A stretch of DNA of 60,021 bases from Oscillatoriaceae cyanobacterium Prado104. GTDB taxonomy: Bacteria; Cyanobacteriota; Cyanobacteriia; Cyanobacteriales; Microcoleaceae. Position 1 is the stretch's first letter. The number at the start of each line of letters is the position of its first letter. The notes under the pieces are model-generated. The model saw only the letters and a list, made by a program, of their open reading frames with translations, was not told the origin of the DNA and ran no database searches. The DNA is taken from assembly GCA_025454405.1 (NCBI GenBank), contig JALOON010000041.1, positions 1 to 60,021 of the forward strand, in the 5' to 3' direction. The position numbers were made by a program, and so were the translations under genes. Of the stretch, positions 8,596-17,026 are shown in pieces.

Positions 8596-9597
8596 TTAAA
8601 CTTGAGTGTCTGCCCCAGTTCCTCCATTTGGTTTCTGGCCGGGCGCAGAACGCTTGATATTGCTGCAGGTTACAGTTGCTCGATTGCCGATATCTACCAC
8701 CTCGCAAGATTTGCTAAAGGAATATACCTCAGGTCGAAAAACCAGTCCCAACCAATCCGCCTGCATATCTAACTGATAGCGCGCGTCTCCTTGGACGACA
8801 GTAGTTTCGACATTCCAGCTATCATCTTCTGGGACTCTATTAATTCTTTTTAAGGCTTCGTTCCGCAGAAAAAACCGCTGGTTGTCGATATCTATGAGCA
8901 TTTGCTCTACCTGCGGCCACGGCTTGGTGCGGGCTTCATTTTTTAAGTATCTCTCCATTTCGTTGAGAATTACAACGCCCCTCGATCGATTAATAGTTGG
9001 TCTTTGAAAAGTGACAACAAAATCGCTGCGTCTCAAATCTTCAGATAAAACACTCGGGTACTGTTGCAGCCAACCTTGAACTAAAAAATGAAAAGCGAAC
9101 CAACAAGAAAACAGCAGGTGAATTAAGGTAATCATCACGAATTGAGGGCGCACCAACGACCTAACTCTTTCCCATTTTGATTCGCTCTGCCAAACCGCTA
9201 TGGTAGCAAGAATTATCACTGCGATAATCGGACCGGATATCCACGCTATTTCCTTCCTGTCTGCCGGCAATCTTACTAACAACCACAATCCGATTAAGAT
9301 ACTTGACACCCAGGGACTCAGAGCTACTCCTTTAATCACAAAAGGTTTCTGGCTGGTCAGCAAACCCATTGAAAGTGTAAAGAACAACCAGCTCATGTCG
9401 AGAATGAACGTTCTTGTAGGCCAGTCAGTGATGGCAGCCACCGACAGCAAAGCTAAAAAGATGCTGAGCAGTAAAGGAGTCTTCCAGTGGACAACTTTAG
9501 GCGGCAGCATCGCCTTTTGGAGTTTTTTATTGCTTTCCCAAAGGTTGTTTGTCAGCTTAGTCAGTTGCTGCGTGATATCCACAAATTGCTTCATCAT
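8596..9597 (-). CDS. fraD: FraD-type septal junction membrane protein
   Basis: 333 residues from the ATG at 9597; a TTG at 9606 would add three residues and overlap the fraC stop. An amphipathic N-terminal helix (about 1-35) precedes five hydrophobic segments between about residues 40 and 185. A soluble C-terminal domain of about 145 residues follows, carrying two cysteines near the end (SCEVVDIG and TCSNI) that could form a disulfide. This matches Anabaena FraD: about 343 residues, N-terminal coiled coil, five membrane spans, periplasmic C-terminus. FraD is a component of the cyanobacterial septal junction. The position between fraC and fraE supports the call. The C-terminal part corresponds to what databases label DUF5357, from memory. 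Confidence 0.85.
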   Translation of the reverse strand: MMKQFVDITQQLTKLTNNLWESNKKLQKAMLPPKVVHWKTPLLLSIFLALLSVAAITDWPTRTFILDMSWLFFTLSMGLLTSQKPFVIKGVALSPWVSSILIGLWLLVRLPADRKEIAWISGPIIAVIILATIAVWQSESKWERVRSLVRPQFVMITLIHLLFSCWFAFHFLVQGWLQQYPSVLSEDLRRSDFVVTFQRPTINRSRGVVILNEMERYLKNEARTKPWPQVEQMLIDIDNQRFFLRNEALKRINRVPEDDSWNVETTVVQGDARYQLDMQADWLGLVFRPEVYSFSKSCEVVDIGNRATVTCSNIKRSAPGQKPNGGTGADTQV

Positions 9598-9602
9598 AGG
9601 TT

Positions 9603-10121
9603 TCAATTAACGCTTTGCAGAAACAACACGATTAAAATAACGGCATTGCTAACAGTGTGGGCAATTAAAACAGCACCAAACTGAGTAGTTACTTGAAAGG
9701 TTTTTTTGACGGGACGGCGGGTGAGGGAGGGCGGTCCGACGAACTGAGGTTTGGCTGTTTTTTTAGTGCCTGCTGCCACATTTTCTAGCATTTCTAATCC
9801 CTGCCATTTGGCGAGAAAAGTCACTGCTAATATTAAAAGTGCTATCAGAGTTAGTAGACCGTAAGTATCTTGACCTCCTCCCAGTATCATGTAATCGATC
9901 AGTCGTTCCCGCATATCTTTTGAAAGAACGCTTTCCATGCCGAAGAACACCAACCACCCCACGAAAGTGCAAGCTAGGTTGAGGATAGCTGTATATTCAA
10001 CGCTGATTCTGGGGCCGAGTTTAAGTAGCTTTTGCAAAAACCACGATTCGATCGCGATCGCCAAAAACAAAATCAAAACTTGAGCCAAGATTGTCCGAAA
10101 CGGAAAAACACTCGCAATCAT
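9603..10121 (-). CDS. fraC: FraC-type filament integrity protein
   Basis: 172 residues from the ATG at 10121 (MIASVFPFRTILAQVLILFL). The frame continues upstream to 10241, but that part overlaps the divergent gene and lacks a good start. Three or four membrane segments are visible (residues about 10-28, 45-62, 85-103 and 148-168). Anabaena FraC has 179 residues and is the first gene of fraC-fraD-fraE; its loss fragments filaments. Here fraC ends six bases before the fraD ATG, so the two are translationally close. The operon implies that cell-cell junctions are encoded in this organism even though no heterocyst gene is visible in the window. Confidence 0.83.
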   Translation of the reverse strand: MIASVFPFRTILAQVLILFLAIAIESWFLQKLLKLGPRISVEYTAILNLACTFVGWLVFFGMESVLSKDMRERLIDYMILGGGQDTYGLLTLIALLILAVTFLAKWQGLEMLENVAAGTKKTAKPQFVGPPSLTRRPVKKTFQVTTQFGAVLIAHTVSNAVILIVLFLQSVN

Positions 10122-10224
10122 AGGATTAAGGTATAACCGATTCTGTTTGAGAAAAACATTTGACAGTTGCGCTGCGGGGCGCGATGTGGCAAACCTAGGT
10201 TCTAATTGTACATCACGGCTGATT

Positions 10225-11358
10225 ATGGTAAGAAATGGCATTGGTATTCGGACAGCCTCTGTTCGCTCGGAACGGGCGATCGGTCAAATTCACGTCTACG
10301 ATGGTGCTAGTAAGGGCAAGTCTCAAGCTGCTTTGGGAGTCGTGTTGCGCTCGATCGGACTTGGGATCGATTCGGCCTCGCCCACGCGAGTTTTGCTGTT
10401 GCGCTTCCTCAAAGGACCCGGCCGCGCCTACGATGAAGATGGGGCGATCGAAGCTTTGCAGCGGGCTTTTCCCCACTTGATCGACCAAGTGCGCACCGGC
10501 AGAGCGGAATATTTCAGTTCGGAAGAAATTACTCGGTTCGATCGCGCCGAAGCTCAGCGCGGCTGGGATGTAGCCAAAGGGGCGATTGCCTCAGATCTTT
10601 ATTCTGTAGTGGTGCTCGACGAACTGAATCCGGTTTTAGACTTGGGCTTGCTACCAGTGGAAGAAGTAGTTCGCACCCTCAAAAACAAACCCGAATACTT
10701 AGAAGTTATCGCCACCGGGCGGGCGGCCCCCCAAGCTTTGCTCGACATCGCTGACTTGCATTCGGAAATGAAGCCCCACTACCACCCCGCAGCGGCCGAA
10801 CACAACATTTCAGGTATTGAAATATACACGGGTGCTGGCAAAGGGAAATCTACCAGTGCTTTGGGCAAAGCTTTGCAAGCGATCGGTCGGGGTATCAGTT
10901 TAGACCAATCTCACCGCGTACTGATAGTGCAGTGGCTCAAAGGCGGCAGCGGCTACACGGAAGATGCAGCGATCGCAGCTTTGCGCCAAAGCTACCCGCA
11001 GTTAGTAGACCACCAGCGGTGCGGCCGGGATGCCATAGTTTGGCGCGGACAACAGCAAGAATTAGATTGCATCGAAGCAGAGCGAGGCTGGGAAATCGCC
11101 AAAGCAGCGATCGCCAGCGGCTGGTACAAAACAATTATTCTTGACGAGCTCAACCCCACAGTAGACTTAGAACTGCTGCCAGTCGAACCAATAGTAGAAG
11201 CCCTGCTGCGCAAACCCCGCGATACAGAAATTATTATTACCGGGCGCTGCCACAAACCCCACGCTTACTTTGACCTGGCCAGCGTACACTCCGAAGTATA
11301 CTGTCACAAACACTACGGCGATCGAGGCGTAGAACTCAAGCGCGGTGTAGACTTTTAA
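10225..11358 (+). CDS. Tandem-duplicated cob(I)alamin adenosyltransferase-like P-loop protein
   Basis: 377 residues from the ATG at 10225 (MVRNGIGIRTAS); the upstream frame from 10147 runs into the fraC leader. The protein contains two copies of a CobO/BtuR-like unit. The first has P-loop DGASKGKS (about 26-33), LDELNP (131-136) and TGR (164-166). The second has GAGKGKST (about 203-210), LDELNP (307-312) and TGR (339-341). Both keep the HSE segment near their ends. Ordinary CobO is a single domain of about 180-200 residues that transfers adenosyl from ATP to cob(I)alamin. The fused double arrangement is a distinct form. Whether it adenosylates corrinoids or has another nucleotide-dependent role is not shown. 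It is divergent from fraC. Confidence 0.82.
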   Translation: MVRNGIGIRTASVRSERAIGQIHVYDGASKGKSQAALGVVLRSIGLGIDSASPTRVLLLRFLKGPGRAYDEDGAIEALQRAFPHLIDQVRTGRAEYFSSEEITRFDRAEAQRGWDVAKGAIASDLYSVVVLDELNPVLDLGLLPVEEVVRTLKNKPEYLEVIATGRAAPQALLDIADLHSEMKPHYHPAAAEHNISGIEIYTGAGKGKSTSALGKALQAIGRGISLDQSHRVLIVQWLKGGSGYTEDAAIAALRQSYPQLVDHQRCGRDAIVWRGQQQELDCIEAERGWEIAKAAIASGWYKTIILDELNPTVDLELLPVEPIVEALLRKPRDTEIIITGRCHKPHAYFDLASVHSEVYCHKHYGDRGVELKRGVDF

Positions 11359-11904
11359 AGTCTGAACAGATTGGGGTTACTCGTTTTACTCGTTCCCAGG
11401 CTGTGCCTTACTCGTTCCCAGGCTGTGCCTTACTCGTTCCCAGGCTGTGCCTGGGAATGCAGATCTGCGAGGCTGTGCCTCGCCAGATCGCTGGAGTTCG
11501 CGAGGCACAGCCTCGGGACATGGGTTCCCAGGCTCCAGCCTGGGAACCAGTTAATCCCCTATGCCCAATCCCAAATCTCAAATCCCAAATCCCAAATCCC
11601 AAATCCCAAATAGATCGGGGATCGATCGCCAACCCGTAACGGAACATAAAGAATATTGAGCGCGTCTTGAACAACGCGAACACCTGTAAAGTAACAGAAA
11701 AACGTAAAAGGGTGAAGACGTTGACAACTAAAGCTTACACACAAAAAATTTGCCATCTAGAAAGTCTAGACAGGCTGTACGCAAGTAGACTAGACTTGCG
11801 GCGGGCAAACAGGTTAAACTACAGCGGAATCCAAACATTCGGTGTTCTAGGCAGTGTCTGTAGTCGCAACGGCGATGACCAACAAGTAGAGGAGTGAAGC
11901 TGTA
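11359..11904. other. Intergenic region: repeats plus RTX gene leader
   Basis: After the family B repeat (11379-11549) there is an AAATCCC simple repeat at about 11572-11610, which resembles the tail of 'AAATCCCAAATCCC' elements. About 250 bp of unique sequence follows up to the RTX gene start. The leader contains AGAGGAG at 11888-11894 as a likely ribosome-binding site for the ATG at 11905. No convincing small gene is seen; an open frame of 76 codons at 11667-11897 has no recognisable features. Confidence 0.5.
11379..11549. repeat. CGTTCCCAGGCT-type inverted/tandem repeat element (family B)
   Basis: Three tandem copies of a 22-bp unit starting TTACTCGTTCCCAGG begin at 11386, 11408 and 11430. 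They are followed by inverted segments (GAGGCTGTGCCTC, CGAGGCACAGCCTCG) and a final TTCCCAGGCT...AGCCTGGGAA hairpin. Other copies are at 40856-41105 (two copies) and inside the GT39 gene at 23785-23912. Confidence 0.9.
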
Positions 11905-13881
11905 ATGACAACACTAGATGACAATCCTAATCAACTCGATCTAAACCTTCCGGGACTTGGCCCGGATACGATCTTTGCCGGAGCTGGGGCTGACTTCGTA
12001 AGAACTTCCACCCTGGGCGGCAGCTTAATATTTGGGCAAGGTGATAACGATACTCTCCTTTCCGTCGGCCCGAACGATAGCCTGTACGGCGGCGCAGATG
12101 AAGACTCCATCAGAGGTCAGCGGTCTCCAGCCTGGTTGGCCGGCGACGCAGGTAGCGACACGATAGTAGCCGAAGCTCGGGCTACGCTGCTCGGCGGTGA
12201 AGGAGAAGACTTCCTTCAAGGTACTGTCGAATCCAACCTCATTTTTGGCAATCAGGACAACGATACGATTCTGGGTGGAGCTCAGAGAAGGGACTCCCTC
12301 TACGGTGGCAAAGGCAATGACTCGATCGGCTTCTTCATCGCGGGTGGTGGCAACAACCTCGGGCTTCCCTTATTCGGCACCGGCTTCGCTGGTAATGAAG
12401 GCAGCAACTTCTTGCGGGGCGACTTGGGCGACGACTTGGTTGCAGGCATCAATCAAAGGGACTCTCTCTACGGCGGTAGAGGCAATGACTCGCTGCGGAC
12501 TGTGGGCAGCAACAGCTACGTATCCGGCGACCTTGATAACGATACCTTATGGGCTGTCAACTCTACTTCGGCAAATGTATTTGGTGCCGGTGTAATTGTT
12601 GCTGGCTTGGAAAGAATCACCTTGCTCGGCGGTGCGGGCAATGACTCTCTCTACGGCGCGATCGGCGAGTTCGGCAACGGTAGAAACTTCTACGACGGCG
12701 GCGAAGGCAACGACACGATCTTTGCTTTTGCTTCCCAGGATACTGCGCGAGGAGGCGACGGCAACGACTTAATCCAATCGCGGACTACAGACGTACTGTC
12801 GAGCGTGGGCGCTCGCAGCTCGTTCCCAGGCTATGCCGGTCGGAACTTGCTTGACGGCGGGGCCGGCGACGATACAATTACCGCGGCTTTTTCGAGCGAT
12901 ACGATGATCGGCGGTGAAGGCAACGACAGCTTGAGCGGCGTCTTTACTTCTGCTTCTGGTGCAGAAGGCAACGATACGATCGATGCTTCTGCTGCCGGTA
13001 CAAATGCTGCTTTCATTACTCTCGATGGCGGCTTGGGCAACGATTTCTTGGTTGGGAATACTACTACCGGTGTCAACAACAACTTTACTGTCACCAACTT
13101 CTTCAATGGTGGTGAAGGAGATGACAGGATCTTTTTAAGCAGCCTGCGCGATCGCATAATTGGCAACACAGCAGGCAACGATACGATATCCTACGCTACT
13201 ACAGCTACTTTCACCGGTACAAACGTCAGCGTAATTACTGATACTTTAGGCAGCAACTTCATCACTGGCGGCCGGGGTACTGATGTCATCACGACCGGTG
13301 CGGGCGACGACATCCTGTTCGGCGGTGTCACCACTGGTACGGCCACAGGATTTATTGACGGAAACGATACCCTGGATGCCGGTGGCGGTAACGACACCCT
13401 GCTGGGCGACTTTGGCAATGATAATTTGATTGGAGGAGATGGCAACGACTCCCTCGGCGGCGGACCGGGCGCAGATACCCTGATTGGTGGCAGCGGCAAC
13501 GACAACTTCTACTATGCTAACTTCGGTGAGGGCGTGACTCTTGGTGGCGGAGCAGGCTTCTTGCCACTGGGCAGCAACCCCGACCAAATCGGAGATTTCA
13601 CTCCCGGTCAAGACAAGTTGGTCTTGCGGCGCGACGGTTTCCCCGGCATCACAGGAAACAATAGCCCTGCTTTTGAGTCGTTCTTGCTAATTAATTCGCA
13701 ATACAATGGCGGTGTGAATCCTGTAGGGGCATCGACCACGCAACCGTTCATCTTCTATCAAATTAATGATGGTCGCTTGGGATTTGACCCAGACGGTTCT
13801 GCTGGTCCTAACCCTGGCGTGACGCTGGCTATTCTGAACAACAGACCGACTTTGACTGCTTCTGATATTACCCTCATTTAA
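11905..13881 (+). CDS. RTX-type calcium-binding repeat protein
   Basis: 658 residues built almost entirely of GGxGNDxxxG-like nonapeptide repeats (for example GGKGNDS, GGEGNDT, GGAGDDT and GGDGNDS), the calcium-binding parallel beta-roll of RTX proteins. There is no N-terminal signal peptide, which fits type I secretion. The C-terminal 110 residues (from about FYYANFGEG) contain DQIGDFTPGQDKLVLRRDGFPG, the usual cap that follows the beta-roll. No ABC exporter, membrane fusion protein or catalytic domain is encoded nearby, so this is probably a structural surface or S-layer-like protein rather than a toxin (inference). AGAGGAG lies about 11 bases before the ATG. A similar C-terminal cap logic is seen in the second RTX gene at 51236-52807. 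Confidence 0.9.
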   Translation: MTTLDDNPNQLDLNLPGLGPDTIFAGAGADFVRTSTLGGSLIFGQGDNDTLLSVGPNDSLYGGADEDSIRGQRSPAWLAGDAGSDTIVAEARATLLGGEGEDFLQGTVESNLIFGNQDNDTILGGAQRRDSLYGGKGNDSIGFFIAGGGNNLGLPLFGTGFAGNEGSNFLRGDLGDDLVAGINQRDSLYGGRGNDSLRTVGSNSYVSGDLDNDTLWAVNSTSANVFGAGVIVAGLERITLLGGAGNDSLYGAIGEFGNGRNFYDGGEGNDTIFAFASQDTARGGDGNDLIQSRTTDVLSSVGARSSFPGYAGRNLLDGGAGDDTITAAFSSDTMIGGEGNDSLSGVFTSASGAEGNDTIDASAAGTNAAFITLDGGLGNDFLVGNTTTGVNNNFTVTNFFNGGEGDDRIFLSSLRDRIIGNTAGNDTISYATTATFTGTNVSVITDTLGSNFITGGRGTDVITTGAGDDILFGGVTTGTATGFIDGNDTLDAGGGNDTLLGDFGNDNLIGGDGNDSLGGGPGADTLIGGSGNDNFYYANFGEGVTLGGGAGFLPLGSNPDQIGDFTPGQDKLVLRRDGFPGITGNNSPAFESFLLINSQYNGGVNPVGASTTQPFIFYQINDGRLGFDPDGSAGPNPGVTLAILNNRPTLTASDITLI

Positions 13882-13994
13882 TTGAGGTTGGCATGAGGTA
13901 GCAGGGGTTTTAGAACAGCCCCGCCCATCAATACTCAAAATTTATTTGCTTTGTTTTTGGCTGGGGATATCAATCTCCAGTTTTTTTATTGCTA

Positions 13995-14120
13995 GGTTTG
14001 TAGTGAGGACTTCAGTCCTCAAATCGGGACTAAATTCCTCACTACAAACCAGTTTTATATATTAGGTTTGTAGTGAGGAGTTCCGTCCTCAAATTGGGGC
14101 TAAATTCCTTACTAAAAACC
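13995..14120. repeat. Two tandem copies of family A inverted repeat
   Basis: Copy 1 (13995-14050) and copy 2 (14065-14120) each run from GGTTTGTAGTGAGGA to a complementary ACTACAAACC (copy 2 degenerate). They are separated by AGTTTTATAT, which also follows copy 2, giving a direct period of 70 bp. Confidence 0.9.
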
Positions 14121-14134
14121 AGTTTTATATAAAA

Positions 14135-14163
14135 AATCCAGCAAACGATAGGTTTGCTGGATT
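14135..14163. terminator. Perfect 12-bp stem hairpin, likely bidirectional terminator
   Basis: AATCCAGCAAAC pairs with GTTTGCTGGATT around a 5-base loop, preceded by a run of six A, which reads as a T-run on the minus strand. It lies between the RTX gene and the convergent DUF167 gene, where a transcription stop is expected. Confidence 0.65.
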
Positions 14164-14320
14164 GAGTAGGCAGGAAACTTTTAAAAAATTATTTAACATG
14201 CAGGTCGATCGCGCTTATTCTATTCCAACTTAGCAATTGCAACTTAATTCTATAGGTAACTAGCATATAAAATTAAAGTTGAGTCTGAATCCTCCTTTAG
14301 ATAGATTTCTCAATCTACTC

Positions 14321-14557
14321 CTATGTTTGGGGAAGATTGGGGATTTCGACAAGTTTATTGCGGGAGGACAAACCGGATTTAATCGCGATCGAAGATTTGG
14401 GCAAATTAAACTGTTTGGCCAACAGCAAGATTAATTCTTGATTGGCTTTGCCATCAACCGGGGGCGATTTGAGATGCACTATCAGGCTGCCGTCAGGCTG
14501 TTCTTGAATGCTTTGCTGTTTGGAATTCGGTTTAACTTTGACACTTAAAATTGTCAT
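14321..14557 (-). CDS. DUF167 (YggU) family protein
   Basis: 78 residues, the normal size for this family. It begins [14 protein letters not shown] and contains [16 protein letters not shown], the conserved PPVDGKAN signature of DUF167/YggU proteins. Their structure is known but their function is not established. The ATG overlaps the stop codon of the upstream DJ-1/PfpI gene (ATGA), so the two are translationally coupled and form a short operon. Confidence 0.92.
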   Translation of the reverse strand: MTILSVKVKPNSKQQSIQEQPDGSLIVHLKSPPVDGKANQELILLLAKQFNLPKSSIAIKSGLSSRNKLVEIPNLPQT

Positions 14558-15153
14558 GCTGCAACTTTCGCTGAATGTTCGATTTTCGTTCCCAAAACTT
14601 TGAGAAATTCTGCCAGCCAGTTAGGATGTGCCGGCCACGCGGGGGCGGTAACTAAGTTGCCGTCAACCACAGCTTCGGTAACGGAAACATCCGTATATTT
14701 GCCACCAGCCCGGAGTACGTCGGGGCTGCAAGCGGGGTAAGCAGTGCAGCGTTTGCCCTCAAGGACGCCTGCCGCGATTAAAACTTGCAAGCCGTGGCAA
14801 ATTGAGGCAATTGGCATTTTGTTGTTGGCAAAGTAACGGACAATTTGCACTACTTTTTCGTTGAGGCGGATGTATTCGGGCGCGCGGCCGCCGGGTACAA
14901 TTAAAGCGTCGTATTGGGTAACATCTATTTCGTCAAACGTAGCGTTTAAAGTGAAATTGTGACCGGGTTTTTCGCTGTAAGTTTGGTCGCCTTCAAAGTC
15001 GTGAATTGCGGTGCGAACTGTTTCACCGGCTGCTTTGTCGGGGCAAACTGCGTGGACGGCGTGACCGACCATTTGCAGTGCTTGAAACGGAACCATTACT
15101 TCGTAGTCTTCTACAAAGTCGCCGACTAGCATTAAGATTTTTTTAGCTGTCAT
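14554..15153 (-). CDS. DJ-1/PfpI family protein
   Basis: 199 residues with a Rossmann-like DJ-1/PfpI fold. [19 protein letters not shown] carries the early acidic residue (E18) that activates the nucleophile. [12 protein letters not shown] forms the oxyanion-side loop, and ASICHG contains the nucleophilic cysteine near residue 118. The length and the [13 protein letters not shown] motifs fit the class that includes PfpI peptidases, DJ-1 glyoxalases and chaperones. Cytoplasmic protein-repair or methylglyoxal detoxification is plausible, but the substrate cannot be told from sequence. It is first in an operon with the DUF167 gene. Confidence 0.9.
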   Translation of the reverse strand: MTAKKILMLVGDFVEDYEVMVPFQALQMVGHAVHAVCPDKAAGETVRTAIHDFEGDQTYSEKPGHNFTLNATFDEIDVTQYDALIVPGGRAPEYIRLNEKVVQIVRYFANNKMPIASICHGLQVLIAAGVLEGKRCTAYPACSPDVLRAGGKYTDVSVTEAVVDGNLVTAPAWPAHPNWLAEFLKVLGTKIEHSAKVAA

Positions 15154-15267
15154 GTTCGTTTTAGGGGTTATTACAAGGTATTGAAAAATAGCGTTGGGAC
15201 TATATTAGCACTCGATCGACTGAAATTGATGCAACCTAGATAAACAGTTTTGGAGACATCAATACCA

Positions 15268-15334
15268 AAGAAACCGGGTTTTTCATGGATATTAAAGGCT
15301 GCGACGCATATTTTTGCAAAAAAACCCGGTTTCT
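15268..15334. repeat. AAACCGGGTTT hairpin element (family with copy at 21975)
   Basis: GAAACCGGGTTT at the left pairs with AAACCCGGTTTC at the right around a shared core containing ATTAAAGGCT-CGACGCA. A diverged second copy at about 21975-22042 keeps the same core, so the loop is conserved as well as the stem. Confidence 0.8.
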
Positions 15335-15381
15335 GCCTGCAGAACTTATAAAATCAGGTTCGATCGCCAGCCAAAATGTAG

Positions 15382-15387
15382 TATAAT
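15382..15387 (+). promoter_or_regulatory. Possible -10 box for the DUF433/DUF5615 pair
   Basis: A perfect TATAAT lies 27 bp before the ATG at 15414. The matching -35 is weak (TTCGAT region near 15359). AGCGAGG just before the start could be the ribosome-binding site. Confidence 0.4.
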
Positions 15388-15413
15388 AGTACAAACAAAT
15401 AGCGAGGTTGACT

Positions 15414-15767
15414 ATGCAGTTAGAAGATTACTTCGAGTTTCTACGTCCCGATGATATTCGGGTTAAAGGCACGAGGGTAGGAATCGAAACGATTCTTTAC
15501 GATTTCATCTACAAAAAGCGGACTCCAGAGGAAATTGCGCAATCTTACAGAACGCTAAATTTAGAACAAGTGTATGCGACAATTCTGTACTATCTGCACA
15601 ATCGAGAAGCAGTTACAGCTTACATAAATGATTGGCTGGCATGGAGCGAGAAAATGTTGGAAGAACAGCGACGCAATCCCCCGCCCGTTGTTGCTAAATT
15701 GATGAAGTTTAAAGCAGAAAGAGAAGCAATGAAAATAGCTAATGAGTCTCAAATTCCTCTCGGATGA
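15414..15767 (+). CDS. DUF433 family antitoxin-like protein
   Basis: 117 residues from the ATG at 15414 (MQLEDYFEFLRPDDIRVKG). The segment IRVKGTRVGIETILYDFIYKKRTPEEIAQSY, with its conserved GTRVGIE turn and EEI helix, is the DUF433 pattern, a small DNA-binding-like domain often encoded upstream of a PIN-like toxin. The C-terminal half, EKMLEEQRRNPPPVVAKLMKF, is a helical extension. Its 3' end overlaps the start of the DUF5615 gene by 26 bp, so both are translated from one transcript. The role is probably neutralisation of the partner and autoregulation (family inference). Confidence 0.85.
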   Translation: MQLEDYFEFLRPDDIRVKGTRVGIETILYDFIYKKRTPEEIAQSYRTLNLEQVYATILYYLHNREAVTAYINDWLAWSEKMLEEQRRNPPPVVAKLMKFKAEREAMKIANESQIPLG

Positions 15768-16104
15768 AAATGTCGATCCTGTTTATCAAACCCAATATCT
15801 CCTGCGGAATCCCAACTTGGTGATGCGGGCAGTAGGAGAAAATGACCTTCCCCCTAAAGGGACTAAAGATCCAGAGATTCTTTGCTGGTGTGAGGAAAAT
15901 GGGTTTATTTTGGTGACAAATAACCGCAAATCTATGCCCGTACATTTAGCAGACCACTTAGCTGTTGGTCGTCACGTACCAGGAATTTTAATTTTAAATG
16001 CAAATTTGAGTATCGGTCAGACAATTGATGAATTAACTTTAATTGCGGTGGCATCTTTTGATGAGGAATATCAAGACCAAATTGTTCATCTGCCACTGCC
16101 TTAA
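15742..16104 (+). CDS. DUF5615 PIN-like toxin-type protein
   Basis: 120 residues starting MSLKFLSDENVDP. The DEN near residue 8 is the first acidic cluster of the DUF5615/Mut7-C PIN-like fold. The middle part (DPEILCWCEENGFILVTNN) matches the family, but where most members have an aspartate after LVT (as in TxD) this one reads LVTNNRK. An asparagine therefore replaces an expected metal ligand, and activity is uncertain. Family members are presumed RNases in toxin-antitoxin pairs. The overlap with the DUF433 gene supports that reading. Experimental toxicity for this pair is not known to me. Confidence 0.82.
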   Translation: MSLKFLSDENVDPVYQTQYLLRNPNLVMRAVGENDLPPKGTKDPEILCWCEENGFILVTNNRKSMPVHLADHLAVGRHVPGILILNANLSIGQTIDELTLIAVASFDEEYQDQIVHLPLP

Positions 16105-16193
16105 TCAAGTGAAATTTCAGCCGAAGAACGCGGTTTCTGGAAATAACAAAATTAGGCAGGCTTTGCGGCCTGCCCTGCCAGCGATTATGGAAA

Positions 16194-16283
16194 TTAGAAA
16201 CCGTTGCGTCCCCAAACAACCATTGAAATTGAGAAAGTGAACAGCACTAGCAGCGAAACCCAACCCAGCGACAAAATATCCAT
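16194..16283 (-). CDS. petN: Cytochrome b6f complex subunit PetN (29 aa)
   Basis: A 29-residue reading frame from the ATG at 16283 to a TAA. It encodes [15 protein letters not shown] followed by [14 protein letters not shown], essentially the canonical PetN sequence with a single membrane helix and the invariant WGRNGF end. PetN is a small structural subunit of the cytochrome b6f complex in the thylakoid membrane and is needed for its stability. The gene stands alone and is divergent from the membrane protein gene at 16365. Its identification is firm despite the small size and shows directly that the host is an oxygenic phototroph. Confidence 0.95.
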   Translation of the reverse strand: MDILSLGWVSLLVLFTFSISMVVWGRNGF

Positions 16284-16364
16284 AGTTATTTGTTGAACCA
16301 ACTCTACAAAAAGACTTCAAACTTTATGATATGTTAATTTGAACCTTTTTTGGTATGGGGTGGC

Positions 16365-16829
16365 GTGAACGATCGAGCGAATTTTAGTCCGGCAGAAAGG
16401 ATGGCATCTTTGAAGGCTGGAATTGTGGCGGGTTTGTCGGCGCTGCTGGCTTTTGGAGCGATTGCCACCGTTAATACTTGGATTTTAGCACCGCAGTTGG
16501 ATGCTCTGGCGAGTTTGCGGGTGGGGGCGATCGACCTTAATTTTGCTTTGCGTGGAGCGATGGCGCTGCTGGCAGGATTTTTGTTTGGGGTGACTTACCG
16601 TTATGCCATCCGCGGCGATACCAATCCGCAACTCAAATCCGGGGTGGTGTGGGCTTTTGGATTGGTGCGGGTTTGCGGGGAGTTGGATGCTGGATTGTTT
16701 TTTGAGGGGTGGCAAATTCCGGCACCGGAAGTGTTATTGCCGTTTGCCGCGCGCGGTGTCGAGAGTGTGGTATTGTTTGCGATCGCGGGTTTAGTTTTGG
16801 ATCGGACAATAGAACGATTTGAGATTTGA
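16365..16829 (+). CDS. Conserved four-helix membrane protein of unknown function
   Basis: 154 residues from a GTG at 16365; a TTG at 16350 or the ATG at 16401 are alternatives. Four hydrophobic segments are visible (residues about 19-40, 58-78, 90-110 and 125-147). Charged loops contain GDTNPQLKSG and the acidic CGELDAGLFFEGWQ. I do not recognise a named domain, although the layout resembles small integral membrane proteins conserved across cyanobacteria. It is divergent from petN with about 80 bp between the starts, so a shared regulatory region is possible. Membrane localisation is the only firm statement. Confidence 0.7.
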   Translation: MNDRANFSPAERMASLKAGIVAGLSALLAFGAIATVNTWILAPQLDALASLRVGAIDLNFALRGAMALLAGFLFGVTYRYAIRGDTNPQLKSGVVWAFGLVRVCGELDAGLFFEGWQIPAPEVLLPFAARGVESVVLFAIAGLVLDRTIERFEI

Positions 16830-16899
16830 GATTGAAGATTGAAGATTGACCGATTTTCGATTTCAGATTGAGCTCGTGTTCGGTAAATTAACCGCAATC

Positions 16900-16962
16900 T
16901 TGTAGGGGCGGGTTCGCCAACAATCTGTAGTTCTACTCGACGATCGAAATAAACCCGCCGCC
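16900..16962. repeat. GTAGGGGCGGGTTCGCC element (family D)
   Basis: TGTAGGGGCGGGTTCGCC at the left faces AAACCCGCC at the right. The family recurs at about 35731-35867 and 52883-52962, always between genes here. Confidence 0.8.
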
Positions 16963-17026
16963 ACATCACTGGGGGCTGGTTTATATCATTTGTCAATGGC
17001 TAACAAATCTTGCAATCGACCCACCC

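Larger units (their letters stand above)
13882..14320. other. Intergenic region with repeats and terminator only
   Basis: This convergent gap between the RTX gene and the DUF167 gene holds the duplicated family A element and the hairpin at 14135-14163. The remaining ~150 bp is AT-rich. No small gene is seen. Confidence 0.6.
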
